64,000 nucleotides of DNA from Nocardiopsis sp. N85 (GCF_028882275.1 NZ_JARBUT010000021.1:53363-117362), one strand, 5' to 3'; positions 1 through 8,123 are shown, counted from the first letter of the stretch. Notes: generated by a model not told the origin, from the letters alone. Translations and numbers: made by a program.

Positions 1-2
1 TC

Positions 3-497
3 GCCGACCCCCGCCTCCTCGTCGGCGCCGCGGCCGCGTTCGCCTACGGGGCCGGGTTCGCCACCTGGCACGAGGGCGACGGGCTGCGCACGACCTTCGG
101 CGACGACTGGGACCACTACCGCCGGGGGGTGCGCGCCTGGATCCCCCGCCGGCGCCCCTGGCCCGACCGGGCGCGCGGCACCCTGTACGTCGCGGCCGAC
201 TGCTCCATGTGCCGGGGCCTCGGGGCGTGGATCCGCGCCCGCGGGCCGATCGCCCTCACCCTCCGGCCCGCTCACGAACACCCCGAGGTGCTCCACCGGC
301 TCACCTACGAGAACCCCGACGGGGTCCGCTGGAGCGGGGTGTCCGCGCTGGCCCGCGCCCTGGACCACCTGAACCTGGGATGGGCGTTCCTCGGCTGGGC
401 CCTGGACCTGCCGGTTTTGCGGCACTTCGCGCAACTGTGCGCCGACGCCTTCGGGGCCGGGCCCCGGCCCTCCCGGGTCCTCGAACCCGCCCCCTGA
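3..497 (+). CDS. C-terminal part of an isoprenylcysteine methyltransferase-like / DCC-domain protein (5' end outside window)
   Basis: The reading frame is open from the left edge, so the start lies outside the window. The first ~50 visible residues end in FGDDWDHYRRGVRAWIPRRR, which resembles the cytoplasmic tail of isoprenylcysteine carboxyl methyltransferase/PEMT-type membrane methyltransferases (W/F-G-x-x-W-x-x-Y...WIPR). After this comes a second segment starting LYVAADCSMCRG, with a Cys-x-x-Cys as in DUF393/DCC thiol-disulfide proteins, running to the stop. I infer a membrane methyltransferase with a DCC-like tail. The substrate is unknown. Without the N-terminus the membrane part cannot be checked. 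Confidence 0.55.
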   Translation, partial: ADPRLLVGAAAAFAYGAGFATWHEGDGLRTTFGDDWDHYRRGVRAWIPRRRPWPDRARGTLYVAADCSMCRGLGAWIRARGPIALTLRPAHEHPEVLHRLTYENPDGVRWSGVSALARALDHLNLGWAFLGWALDLPVLRHFAQLCADAFGAGPRPSRVLEPAP

Positions 498-593
498 CGC
501 CCGGAGTCCCCGCCGTTATGCTCGGTCGGGCCGGTCGCCGTCGGGACGCGCCGGCCCCGAACCCGTTCGCCCCCCGACGGTACGAGGACCTCC

Positions 594-2750
594 ATGGAAG
601 AACAGGCCATGCTCGCGCGGGACCTGGTCCTGCGCGTCTGTGCCGGCGCGACCGAGCTCGACCCGCACTGGATCCGGGTCGACGGCAAGGTCACCACGCC
701 GTTCCTGGTGCCCCGTGACCGCAATCTCGTGCGCGCCGTCATCGCGTCGGGGCGGGCCATGGGGGTGGAACGGCTGCTGGTGTGCCGGACCCGGCCCGAG
801 TTCTCCTACGAACCCGTCACCGAGATCCCCCTCGACACCGACACCCTCATCGACCTGGTGCGCGGATGGGGACCGCACCCGACCGACTTCCTGGTGTGCG
901 TCGAGGACTTCTCGGCGGCCGTCCTCATCACCGCCGACGACCTGACCATCGCCGCGGGCCCGGCCGACTTCGTGCGCGAACTCGTGGGCGCCGACATCCC
1001 CCAGGCCCGTTCGCACTTCGCCTCCCGCGCCGAGATCGAGAAGACCCCGGAACTGGTCCGCGCGGCCCGGCTCTACCGCTGCGCCGGCACGGATCCGAAG
1101 CGCGTGCCCGGACCCGACCTCCACGAACGCCTCGCCGCCCACGGTGACCGGTTCAGACGGGGATCGCCCAAGGCCGCCCGCGCGCTGCGCGCTCTGCGCG
1201 GGGCATGGGGGTGGGCGGCGCTGGGAGTGGCGGCCATCGCTCCGATCGCGGTCTCCGCCATCGCGGCCCCGGTGCTTCCGGTGGTGATCACGCTCTTCGT
1301 GGTGCTGTTCCAGCTGGCGCTGATCGCCCGCTCCCGCACCGTGTCCTTCGCGACCCTCCTGCGGACCGCCGCCCTGGGGGCGATCCTGCTGTGGCCGCTG
1401 GCCCTGATCGAGGGAGCCGTCAACGAGGCGGTGGGGAGCGAGCCCCTGGGGGTGGTCGGCTACACCTACGTGGCCGTCACCGTCGAGGAGATCGGCACGC
1501 TCCTGCCGCTCGCGCTCCTGCCCCTGGTCGCCCTCCGGCGGGCCCGGCGTCTCGCCGCCGTCGACTTCGCGCTGCTGGCCGCCGCCTCGGGGGCGGGCTT
1601 CCAGCTCGCGGAGCACCTCGTCACCGCGCTCACGGTGGGCGGCACCGGGGGAGGAGGGTGGTTCCTGCCGGGGGGCAGCGGTGTCATGGACCGGGAGACC
1701 GGCGCGGTGGTCGCGGTGTTCTCGGGGCACGCGGTGACCACGGGCCTCGTCGGCGCGGCCCTCGGCCTGGCGATCGTCGGAGGGGGACGACGACTGTGGC
1801 TGCTGCCGCCGCTCGCCTTCGTCCTGGCGTTCCTGGAACACCTCAACCTCAACGCGCTCCTGGCGGGCGCGGCCCTGCACCCGGCCTCGGGCGTGGTGCT
1901 GAACCTGCTCGGCGGAGGCGCGCTCACCCCGTTCCTCCTGGTGGCGCTGCTGGTCTGCGCGGTGGCGCTGGACTACCGGCTCATCGCGACCGCGGCCGAG
2001 AGCACCCCGCCGCTGCCGGGGCTGCCGCCGCTCGCCGGGCTGCGCCGCCGGGCGCGCGGCCGGGCCGTTGCGACACGGGTCCGGGTGCCGGGGGACATCG
2101 CGCCGGGGTTCCGCCGCGCCGCCCTGGCCTGGGCGGAACTGCCGGTCACGCTCACCACCACGCTGTCGATGATCGTCCACGAGCTCGCGGCCGCCACCAT
2201 CGCCGCCCGACGGGGACCGGCGACCCTCGGCGACACCTGGCGGTTCCTGCGAGAGCGCCGTGCGAACGCCATGGGCGAGGCCCGCTCGGCGGGGCGGCCC
2301 TGGCGGCACCACCCGTCCCAGAGGGAACTCACCCGCACCGCCCGGGACCTGGCCCGACGCCTGGGTCTGGCGGCCACCGGCGGGGTCACCGCCCTGACCG
2401 CGTCGGCGGCGGTGTCCGTGGCCGTCGTCCCGGCGATGGCCCCCCACGCCCCGGCGGGCGAACCCGGCTACGCCCTGCTCGCCCTGGACCGCCTCCAGGG
2501 GTGGTTCGCGCTCGCGTCGACGTCGGAGACCGTATGGGCGACGCTCCTGCTGGCCTCGGTGTTCATCCTGCTGCTCTCCGGCAACGGCGTTCCGCACGTC
2601 CACCCGCACATGCGCGACTTCCTGCGCTCGCCCACCGCCAACACCGGCGCGGTCCTGGGCATGTTGGCCCCCGGCCAGGTCGCCTACGCCGCCGTCGGTC
2701 TCGTCGGCCTGCTGCTCCCGCGCGCCGTCGACCGTCTCCTCGTCCGCTGA
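594..2750 (+). CDS. PrsW-like multi-spanning membrane protein with a cytoplasmic N-terminal domain
   Basis: This is a 718-residue protein. Residues 1-200 are soluble and of no family I recognise. The rest is strongly hydrophobic with about ten possible membrane segments. Three blocks fit the PrsW/PF13367 intramembrane protease pattern: a Glu-Glu pair (VTVEEIGT), GAGFQLAEH, and a membrane histidine in FSGHAVTTGLVG. A further LEHLNLNAL block follows. PrsW normally has Glu-Glu-x-x-Lys, and here the lysine is Thr, so activity is uncertain. PrsW cleaves anti-sigma factors in Bacillus. No anti-sigma factor with a membrane anchor is adjacent. A hairpin terminator follows at 2771-2793, so it is probably monocistronic. 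Confidence 0.6.
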   Translation: MEEQAMLARDLVLRVCAGATELDPHWIRVDGKVTTPFLVPRDRNLVRAVIASGRAMGVERLLVCRTRPEFSYEPVTEIPLDTDTLIDLVRGWGPHPTDFLVCVEDFSAAVLITADDLTIAAGPADFVRELVGADIPQARSHFASRAEIEKTPELVRAARLYRCAGTDPKRVPGPDLHERLAAHGDRFRRGSPKAARALRALRGAWGWAALGVAAIAPIAVSAIAAPVLPVVITLFVVLFQLALIARSRTVSFATLLRTAALGAILLWPLALIEGAVNEAVGSEPLGVVGYTYVAVTVEEIGTLLPLALLPLVALRRARRLAAVDFALLAAASGAGFQLAEHLVTALTVGGTGGGGWFLPGGSGVMDRETGAVVAVFSGHAVTTGLVGAALGLAIVGGGRRLWLLPPLAFVLAFLEHLNLNALLAGAALHPASGVVLNLLGGGALTPFLLVALLVCAVALDYRLIATAAESTPPLPGLPPLAGLRRRARGRAVATRVRVPGDIAPGFRRAALAWAELPVTLTTTLSMIVHELAAATIAARRGPATLGDTWRFLRERRANAMGEARSAGRPWRHHPSQRELTRTARDLARRLGLAATGGVTALTASAAVSVAVVPAMAPHAPAGEPGYALLALDRLQGWFALASTSETVWATLLLASVFILLLSGNGVPHVHPHMRDFLRSPTANTGAVLGMLAPGQVAYAAVGLVGLLLPRAVDRLLVR

Positions 2751-2770
2751 ACCTCCGACACGCCCGGCCT

Positions 2771-2830
2771 CGACCCTCGTGGAGCGAGGGTCGCGAGTGT
2801 AGACTGAAAGAGAGCGGGTCTGTAGACCCG
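2771..2830 (+). terminator. two hairpins after the PrsW-like gene
   Basis: Arms CGACCCTCG (2771-2779) and CGAGGGTCG (2785-2793) pair perfectly over a 5-nt loop, 20 bases after the stop codon. A second hairpin, CGGGTCT/AGACCCG (2815-2830), is followed by TTTC. The rest of the 279-bp gap to the next gene (2751-3029) holds no coding signal that I can support and probably carries the promoter of the DUF5994-STAS gene. Confidence 0.55.
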
Positions 2831-3029
2831 TTTCGAGAGAGCCCGGTACTCCGGGACGAGGGTGTGACGACAGAGCAGGATCCGGATCCGTTCTTCCGGG
2901 CCGCCATGCCACTTCGGCGCAGGCATGGAACCTGTCCCCTCTCCCGCACGCGCGTGATACGTTCACGCCCCCAACCGGCCCGGTGCGAGCACCGCTCGCC
3001 CGTCCCGGGGATCGTGGAGCACTCCACTC

Positions 3030-3899
3030 ATGGCCGCTTTCACTCGACGCCCGCCCGCCGTCTCCGAGACCCCTCCTTCGGTCCCCCGGCTGAGGCTCAA
3101 TCCCATCTCTCATCGGGGAGCCGTCCTGGACGGCGGCTGGTGGCCCAGGTCCGGTGACCCGGTGGCGGAACTGCCCGGACTGGTCCTGGCCATCGACGAT
3201 CGGCTGGGCCCCGTCCACCTGCTCGAACTGGGGGTGACCGGCTGGTACCACCGCCCCGACCTTCTCGCGGTGGCCGGTCGCGCGATCCGTCTCTCCTGGT
3301 CGTTGGAGATGCCGCCCGACCTCGTGGTCGCGGTCGGCCGCAACGGCACGCGCACCCGACTGTTGGTCGTACCACCCGGCGTGACGACGTTCGCCGCCTG
3401 GTCCGCACTCGATCTGGCCATCCTGTCCACGAACACCGAGAAGGCCGCCGAGAACATGGACGTCGCCGGTATGTCCCCTCCATCACCCCGCACCGCTCCG
3501 GAAACGGACTGGGAGTCCGAGGGCGGTGAACTCTACGACGAGGATCGGCGCGCCTACCCCTCGCGCAGGGTCGCCGTGTCACGGGAGGAACGCGCCGGGC
3601 GGACCCTCCTGCGCATCTCGGGCGACATCGACCTGATGACCGCCCCCGGGTACCGGACCCGTCTGTTCGAGGTGCTGCGCGACGGCGGTGACAGGGTGGT
3701 CCTCGACCTGTCCGGAGTCACCTTCTTCAGCGCCGCCGGACTCTCCCTTCTCGCCGAAACCCGTGCCCGCGCCGAGCGGGCTGGGGTCGACCTGCGCCTG
3801 GCCGCACCCTCGGCACGTGTCGTCAGACTCCTGGAACTCACCGGGACGCACGGTCTCCCGCCACTTCACCCGACCGTGAGAGAGGCTTTGTCCAGATGA
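3030..3899 (+). CDS. DUF5994 - STAS domain fusion, anti-sigma factor antagonist type
   Basis: The 289-residue protein has two parts. Residues ~20-140 (LNPISHRGAVLDGGWWPRSG...) match the actinobacterial DUF5994 pattern, otherwise usually a free-standing short protein. Residues ~180-285 form a STAS domain, with GDIDLMTAPGYRTRLFEVL and the phosphorylatable-serine region VTFFSAAGLSLLAE. STAS proteins bind RsbW-like anti-sigma kinases in partner switching. The ATG overlaps no upstream gene, and the stop overlaps the desaturase start by ATGA, so the two are translationally coupled. This suggests that membrane lipid desaturation is made together with a stress-signalling protein. The exact partner kinase is unknown. 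Confidence 0.75.
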   Translation: MAAFTRRPPAVSETPPSVPRLRLNPISHRGAVLDGGWWPRSGDPVAELPGLVLAIDDRLGPVHLLELGVTGWYHRPDLLAVAGRAIRLSWSLEMPPDLVVAVGRNGTRTRLLVVPPGVTTFAAWSALDLAILSTNTEKAAENMDVAGMSPPSPRTAPETDWESEGGELYDEDRRAYPSRRVAVSREERAGRTLLRISGDIDLMTAPGYRTRLFEVLRDGGDRVVLDLSGVTFFSAAGLSLLAETRARAERAGVDLRLAAPSARVVRLLELTGTHGLPPLHPTVREALSR

Positions 3900-4945
3900 C
3901 CCGTACGAATGGAACCTCTTCCGAGCGGCGAAGGGGGAGCGACTACGCGGTCCTCTCCCGCGAGGTGAGCGAACGCGGACTGTTGCGCAGACGCCGGGGC
4001 CACTACACGGCGCGGATCGCCATCACGTTGTCGCTGCTCCTGGCGGCCTGGACGGCCTTCGTCCTGATCGGCCCCTCCTGGTGGCAGATGGTGACGGCCG
4101 TGGTGCTCGGGCTGATCTTCACCCAGACGGCCTTCATCGGACACGACGCAGGACACGGACAGATCGCCGAGAGCGAACGGACCAACCGGCTCATCGGATG
4201 GATCCACGGGGATCTGTTGGTGGGGCTCGCGTTCGGCTGGTGGGTCGACAAGCACGATCGCCACCACGCCCACCCCAACCACGAGGGCAAGGACCCCGAC
4301 ATCGCCGGGGCCGCCCTGGCCTTCAGTCGGGAACAGGCCCTGCTCCGCCGCCACGGGCCGGGCCGCTGGCTGGCCCGGAGCCAGGCGTGGCTGTTCTTCC
4401 CGATGCTGCTTCTGGAGGCCTTCCACCTGCACGTCGCCTCGGTGCGCTGGGTCGTGAAGGGCACCGGTCCATCCGTGAGGACCCGGATCGTGGAGGGGGT
4501 GCTGCTGGCGCTGCACCTCGGCGGCTACCTGACGATCGTCCTGATGACCCTCACCCCGCTTCAGGCGCTGTGCTTCGTGCTGGTGCACCAGGGGGTGTTC
4601 GGCCTGTACATGGGATGCTCCTTCGCCCCGAACCACAAGGGCATGCCGGTGTTGGCGGAGGAGGCCAAGGCGGGGTTCCTTCAACGTCAGGTCCTCACGT
4701 CCCGCAACGTGCGGGGCGGGCCGGCGGTCGACCTGCTGCTGGGCGGACTGAACTACCAGATCGAGCACCACCTGTTCCCCTCGATGCCCCGCCCCAACCT
4801 GCGGCACGCCCAGCCGCTGGTGCGGGCCGCGTGCGAGCGGGTCGGGCTGGCGTACTACGAGACGGGGTTGCTGCGGTCCTACGCCGAGGTGCTGGGTCAC
4901 CTGCACCGGGTGGGCGGACCACTGCGCCCGGAACTCGAATACTGA
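3896..4945 (+). CDS. membrane fatty acid desaturase (acyl-CoA/acyl-lipid type)
   Basis: A 349-residue integral membrane protein with the three histidine boxes of the fatty acid desaturase superfamily: HDAGH (in AFIGHDAGHGQ), HDRHH (in WVDKHDRHHAHPNH) and QIEHHLFPSMPRPNL near the C-terminus. These bind the di-iron centre. Pairs of hydrophobic segments lie at residues ~40-85 and ~200-245. The histidine spacing and the QxxHH third box are those of front-end/DesA3-like actinobacterial enzymes. It overlaps the upstream STAS gene by 4 bases (ATGA). The likely role is adjusting membrane fluidity. Position of the introduced double bond cannot be read from the sequence. Confidence 0.9.
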   Translation: MTRTNGTSSERRRGSDYAVLSREVSERGLLRRRRGHYTARIAITLSLLLAAWTAFVLIGPSWWQMVTAVVLGLIFTQTAFIGHDAGHGQIAESERTNRLIGWIHGDLLVGLAFGWWVDKHDRHHAHPNHEGKDPDIAGAALAFSREQALLRRHGPGRWLARSQAWLFFPMLLLEAFHLHVASVRWVVKGTGPSVRTRIVEGVLLALHLGGYLTIVLMTLTPLQALCFVLVHQGVFGLYMGCSFAPNHKGMPVLAEEAKAGFLQRQVLTSRNVRGGPAVDLLLGGLNYQIEHHLFPSMPRPNLRHAQPLVRAACERVGLAYYETGLLRSYAEVLGHLHRVGGPLRPELEY

Positions 4946-4968
4946 GGCACTGAGGCCCGGCGACCCCC

Positions 4969-5472
4969 TCAGCCGACGCGCCTGGCGAGGACCTGACCGT
5001 GCCAGTCGCCGACGGTGAAGGTCTCGGTGGGGGTGAAGCCCTGGCGGGTGTAGTAGGCGACCAGGCGGCCCTCGTTCCCGGCGAAACAGTCCACGCGGAG
5101 CAGATCGACGTTTCGGCGGCGGACCTCCTCGGCGGCGTGCGCCAGGAGGGCCGCCCCCACGCCGTGGCCGGCGAAGCGGCGGTCGGTGACCAGCAGGCGC
5201 ACGTACACCTCGGGTTCGTCGACGGGCGGGATCCCGGGGCCGGGGGCGGTGTCGAGGACGAGGGCACCGACGGGCTCGCCGTCGAGTTCCGCGACCCAGG
5301 GCTCCGAGTCGGTGAGCAGCTTCTCGACCCGTGCGACGGCCTTGGGTCGAGAGGACCAGGATTCGGTGCCCCACTGTCCGGTGCGGCCGTGGGACACGAG
5401 CCATTCGACGGCGGAGTCGAGCATGCCGAGGACGGTGGAGAGGTCGTCGGGGCCGCCTGGTCTGATCTTCAT
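4969..5472 (-). CDS. GNAT-family N-acetyltransferase
   Basis: A 167-residue protein reading MKIRPGGPDDLSTVLGMLDS at the start, typical of GNAT enzymes. The acetyl-CoA loop is visible as LLVTDRRFAGHGVGAALLAH (V-x-x-x-x-R/Q-G-x-G-x-A/G), followed by LLRVDCFAGNEGRLVAYYTRQGF, the usual fourth motif with the Tyr-Tyr-x-x-x-G-F ending. The substrate is not predictable. The gene is convergent with the desaturase, only 23 bp apart. Confidence 0.85.
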   Translation of the reverse strand: MKIRPGGPDDLSTVLGMLDSAVEWLVSHGRTGQWGTESWSSRPKAVARVEKLLTDSEPWVAELDGEPVGALVLDTAPGPGIPPVDEPEVYVRLLVTDRRFAGHGVGAALLAHAAEEVRRRNVDLLRVDCFAGNEGRLVAYYTRQGFTPTETFTVGDWHGQVLARRVG

Positions 5473-5559
5473 CCCGGAACCCTAGACGGGGCCGGACACG
5501 GCGATCAACGCCGTTTCGCTCTCCGACGAGCAGTCGCCCCGGCCCCGGATGAATGCGGG

Positions 5560-5646
5560 AGGCCCCGACCAGTTGAACTGCTCCCTGGTCGATGGAACTG
5601 GATTTCCAGTCCAACTTCCAGGGAGCAGTTCACGCAGTCGGGGCCT
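5560..5646. terminator. long inverted repeat, probable terminator or structural element
   Basis: Two 29-bp arms (5560-5588 and 5618-5646) are complementary at 25 positions, interrupted only by a 4-base mismatch, around a 29-bp loop that itself can form a small hairpin (GGAACTGGA/TCCAGTCC). The plus-strand copy is followed by TTTCTGTTCGTTC. It lies just downstream of the DUF397 gene on the minus strand, so it probably terminates that operon. Its length is unusual for a simple terminator. Confidence 0.5.
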
Positions 5647-5657
5647 TTCTGTTCGTT

Positions 5658-5858
5658 CTATCCGTCTCTGCGGACAGATGAGATCAGGCCGGCCCACTCG
5701 CCCTGCGCGAACATCAGGTGCCCTGCCTCGCGGTTCTGGGTGTCTCGAATGGCCGATCCACCTGGCAGGTCGGCGACCTCAACGCAGTTCTGAGGCTGTG
5801 AGTGGCTGCTCTTGCGGAACAGCTCGTCGGAAATCGTGGGAACTGAACGGGCGTCCAT
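5658..5858 (-). CDS. DUF397 small protein
   Basis: A 66-residue protein with the DUF397 core: LFRKSSHS, CVEVADL, AIRDTQNREAGHLMF, W..LI. In actinomycetes DUF397 proteins nearly always sit next to a DUF5753 helix-turn-helix regulator, and several such pairs act as regulator/antagonist or toxin/antitoxin-like partners. Here the ATG follows the regulator stop by one base, so translation is coupled. The two form a bicistronic unit read leftwards. Confidence 0.88.
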   Translation of the reverse strand: MDARSVPTISDELFRKSSHSQPQNCVEVADLPGGSAIRDTQNREAGHLMFAQGEWAGLISSVRRDG

Positions 5859-5859
5859 G

Positions 5860-6702
5860 TCAGATGGTCATTTCTCGTAGGTGGACAAGAGTCTCCTCGG
5901 GCAGGAGCGCCGCGAGGCGTAGGTGGTCGAACAAGCGGCGGTAGCGAGCGACTTCTTCGGCCTCTTCCAGGTAGAGGCCATCGGTGTCGGTCTCCAGGTA
6001 GACCACCGAGGGGTCGACTGTGTTCGGGAAATCCATGATCACGAAGGGGCCACCGGTACCAGGGTGGAGACGGTCGTACGGGACGATCTGGATGGTGATC
6101 CTCGGATCGTCGGCAGCCTCAATGAGGTTCGCGATCTGCGCGCGCAGCACCTCGGGGTGGTGGCGCAGGCGGACCAGCGCGATTTCGTCGAACACGAACC
6201 AGATGTCCGGGGGCTGCGGGTCCTCGAACATCACACGCTGTCGTTTGATCCGGGCATCGACCACTCGGGCCACGTCCTTGGGGTTGCGGACGAGCGCGGT
6301 CTGGGTGATCAGTTCGGTGTACGCCGGTACCTGGAGCAGGCCCGGCACCACGGCCAACTCCCAGTTGTAGATGGTGCTGGCCTCTGCCTCGAAGCCGACG
6401 AACTTGCTGGACAGCACGTCGCGGTAGCGCACCCACCAGCCGCGCTCGCGGGATTGGCGGCACAGGTCGAGGACGGCTTCGCGGGTGTCGTGGTCGGTCA
6501 CGCCGTAGGTGTCGAGGAGGGTGCGGATCTCTGTGACCTGGGGCCGTTGTCTCTCTCCGCTCTCGATATTGCCCAGCTTCCCGCGCGACCACTCGGTGGC
6601 TTTGACGACGTCATCGAGGGTCATGCGTGCGTCGTGGCGCAGTCGGCGCAGCTCTTCGGAGAGTCGCCGTCGGCGCACGGTGGGAGAGTATCGCTCGCTC
6701 AT
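5860..6702 (-). CDS. XRE-family transcriptional regulator with DUF5753 domain
   Basis: A 280-residue protein. Residues ~10-70 form a helix-turn-helix of Xre type (LSEELRRLRHDARMTLDDVVKATEWSRGKLGNIESG is split across two helices here). Residues ~95-275 are DUF5753 (GWWVRYRDVL, VPGLLQVPAYTE, PGTGGPFVIMDFP, VVYLETDTDGLYLEE). The start ATG at 6702 is chosen because AGGAG lies 6 bases upstream and the helix-turn-helix begins right after. Longer upstream extension has no conserved content. It faces the small-gene run starting at 6889 across a 186-bp region with repeated ATGGAATACATG sites, likely its own operators. Confidence 0.9.
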   Translation of the reverse strand: MSERYSPTVRRRRLSEELRRLRHDARMTLDDVVKATEWSRGKLGNIESGERQRPQVTEIRTLLDTYGVTDHDTREAVLDLCRQSRERGWWVRYRDVLSSKFVGFEAEASTIYNWELAVVPGLLQVPAYTELITQTALVRNPKDVARVVDARIKRQRVMFEDPQPPDIWFVFDEIALVRLRHHPEVLRAQIANLIEAADDPRITIQIVPYDRLHPGTGGPFVIMDFPNTVDPSVVYLETDTDGLYLEEAEEVARYRRLFDHLRLAALLPEETLVHLREMTI

Positions 6703-6765
6703 CTGATGCTCCTGGTGTGCCGGTGCCCCCTGATCGTACGGCTGAGGCCAGGGAAACAGACAAAT

Positions 6766-6820
6766 ATGGAATACATGGACTGGATTCCTTGAAAGACTTG
6801 AAAACATGGAATACATGTTT
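6766..6820. promoter_or_regulatory. operator candidates in the divergent promoter region
   Basis: The 12-mer ATGGAATACATG occurs twice, at 6766-6777 and 6806-6817, centres 40 bp apart, which places both on the same DNA face. The second copy is the heart of a perfect inverted repeat, AAACATG-gaata-CATGTTT (6802-6820). TTGAAA at 6798-6803 followed 17 bases later by GAGGAT gives a possible rightward promoter overlapping that site. The region is AT-rich compared with its surroundings. The adjacent DUF5753 regulator is the obvious candidate to bind. Confidence 0.55.
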
Positions 6821-6888
6821 GAGGATAGGGGCACGTTCAACTCCCCGCTGGGCCTCCCACCCGGCACCCTGACCGGAGGTGTGCGCTT

Positions 6889-7440
6889 ATGGCGCGATAC
6901 CGCTACCTGAACTGCTCCGAACTGGTCGCCGCCCGCCGGCCGGCCACCGAAGTCCTTCGCCGGCGGCGACCCCGCCGAGCGTCCCGGGCCCGCATGTACG
7001 TCACCCACCCGGGGCGCGACCTGGCCCCGCTCGCCCTGGCGGTGCGGCAACTGCTCGGTCACACCACCACCCCGGACCCGGCACCGATGCCGGCCGCCGT
7101 TCCGGCACCGGCCGCGAACCCGCCCCAGGCCCCGGCCGCAGCCTCGGACCAGGCCCCGCACCCGGTCGTGGCTCCGACCTCGGCACCGACCCCGGTCCCG
7201 GCCTCCGGTTCGGGGTTCGCCGCAGCGGTGGCGTCCCGGCCGCGCATCCAGGCCCTTCGTGAGGGGACCCGCTCCCGTAGGGAGCCCGTCCCGACCACGG
7301 GCAAGGCCCCCGCGCGGTTGCGGGCCCGGACGGCCGCGTTCCAGAGCACCGCCCACCTGGTGGCCGACCGCTCCGCTCTGTGGCGCGACGAGCTGGCGGC
7401 CTCGCGGATCGTGGCCTGGAATCTCGGGAGGGCGGCGTGA
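6889..7440 (+). CDS. unknown 183-residue Ala/Pro-rich protein
   Basis: I do not recognise a family. The N-terminus is strongly basic (RRRRPRRASRAR at residues ~24-35). Residues ~60-120 are a low-complexity Ala-Pro linker. The C-terminal third is again basic with a short helical end (DRSALWRDELAASRIVAWNLG). No membrane segment or signal peptide. It is the first gene of a rightward run with stop/start overlaps, opposite the DUF5753 regulator. Basic ends around a flexible linker would suit nucleic acid or membrane contact, which is inference only. The frame has strong GC at third positions and looks coding. Confidence 0.6.
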   Translation: MARYRYLNCSELVAARRPATEVLRRRRPRRASRARMYVTHPGRDLAPLALAVRQLLGHTTTPDPAPMPAAVPAPAANPPQAPAAASDQAPHPVVAPTSAPTPVPASGSGFAAAVASRPRIQALREGTRSRREPVPTTGKAPARLRARTAAFQSTAHLVADRSALWRDELAASRIVAWNLGRAA

Positions 7441-7658
7441 TGCGGCGCATCTGCGATATCCGCGAGTTCCCCTCGATCCAGACCCTGGGGTTCTGGGCCA
7501 ACGTCCACCGGGTTCCGCTGCGCTACCTCGGACCCACCCTGGAAGGTCGCGCGGTCTACGCGGCCACGCACGGCACGGCGACCCGGGTCGCGGTCACCTC
7601 CGGACGCGACCCCCACCCGCTGCCGCTGGTGTGGCGCAGCCCGTTGGAGGTGCTGTGA
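7440..7658 (+). CDS. unknown 72-residue protein
   Basis: The ATG overlaps the stop of the previous gene (TGATG), supporting this start over longer forms. The protein begins MRRICDIREFPSIQTLGFWA and has no recognisable domain. It is small and mildly basic, with a mixed hydrophobic pattern and no signal peptide. Tight coupling on both sides (TGATG upstream, GTGA downstream) argues that it is genuinely translated as part of the small-gene run. Confidence 0.6.
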   Translation: MRRICDIREFPSIQTLGFWANVHRVPLRYLGPTLEGRAVYAATHGTATRVAVTSGRDPHPLPLVWRSPLEVL

Positions 7659-8059
7659 CCAACGATGTTCCGGATCCGATGGTGCGGGTGCTGGACGACC
7701 TCATTCAAGGACGCTGGGTCCTCACCCTCGAACCCACCCCGAACGGCGGCACGGAGGTCGTCGCCTACCGGCCGATCGGCTGGACCGGCCCGGGAGATCC
7801 GCACGAGCGCCTGGCCGCACCCGACCACGCCGCCATGCGCGACCTCCTGGCCCGCCACCACACCACAGAAACGGCCACGGAGCAGGACATGGGCGAGAAA
7901 CACCGGTGCACCGACCCGGCCGCCGACCCGATCCCGGACGATCTCACCCCCGAGGAGCGGGCAGCGGTGATCCGCCAGGGCGAGGTCATCGTCGACCAGC
8001 GCGCGGCAGGCGCCCCGCTGATCGGCGAGCAGCGCCGCAGATACGCCCACGGCGACTGA
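7655..8059 (+). CDS. unknown 134-residue acidic protein
   Basis: Starts at a GTG that overlaps the previous stop (GTGA) with GGAGG five bases upstream. The N-terminal half reads MTNDVPDPMVRVLDDLIQGR then WVLTLEPTPNGGTEVVAYRP, suggesting a small beta-rich fold. The C-terminal half is acidic and helical (DDLTPEERAAVIRQGEVIVD). No known family recognised. Last gene of the coupled run; a perfect 13-bp-arm hairpin follows at 8083-8123. Confidence 0.6.
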   Translation: MTNDVPDPMVRVLDDLIQGRWVLTLEPTPNGGTEVVAYRPIGWTGPGDPHERLAAPDHAAMRDLLARHHTTETATEQDMGEKHRCTDPAADPIPDDLTPEERAAVIRQGEVIVDQRAAGAPLIGEQRRRYAHGD

Positions 8060-8082
8060 CCGCCCACTCCGCTTCCAAAGCC

Positions 8083-8123
8083 CCCGCGCGCCCGGACCCC
8101 ATCCTCTTCCCCGGGCGCGCGGG
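8083..8123 (+). terminator. GC-rich hairpin terminator
   Basis: Arms CCCGCGCGCCCGG (8083-8095) and CCGGGCGCGCGGG (8111-8123) are perfectly complementary around a 15-nt loop, 23 bases after the stop of the 134-residue gene. There is no T tract, as is common in high-GC actinomycetes. Confidence 0.6.

Noticed and set aside
516..3251. Minus-strand open frame of 911 codons
   Set aside because: Lies opposite the PrsW-like gene; its residues are Arg/Gly/Gln-rich noise caused by GC-biased codons on the other strand, with no domain.
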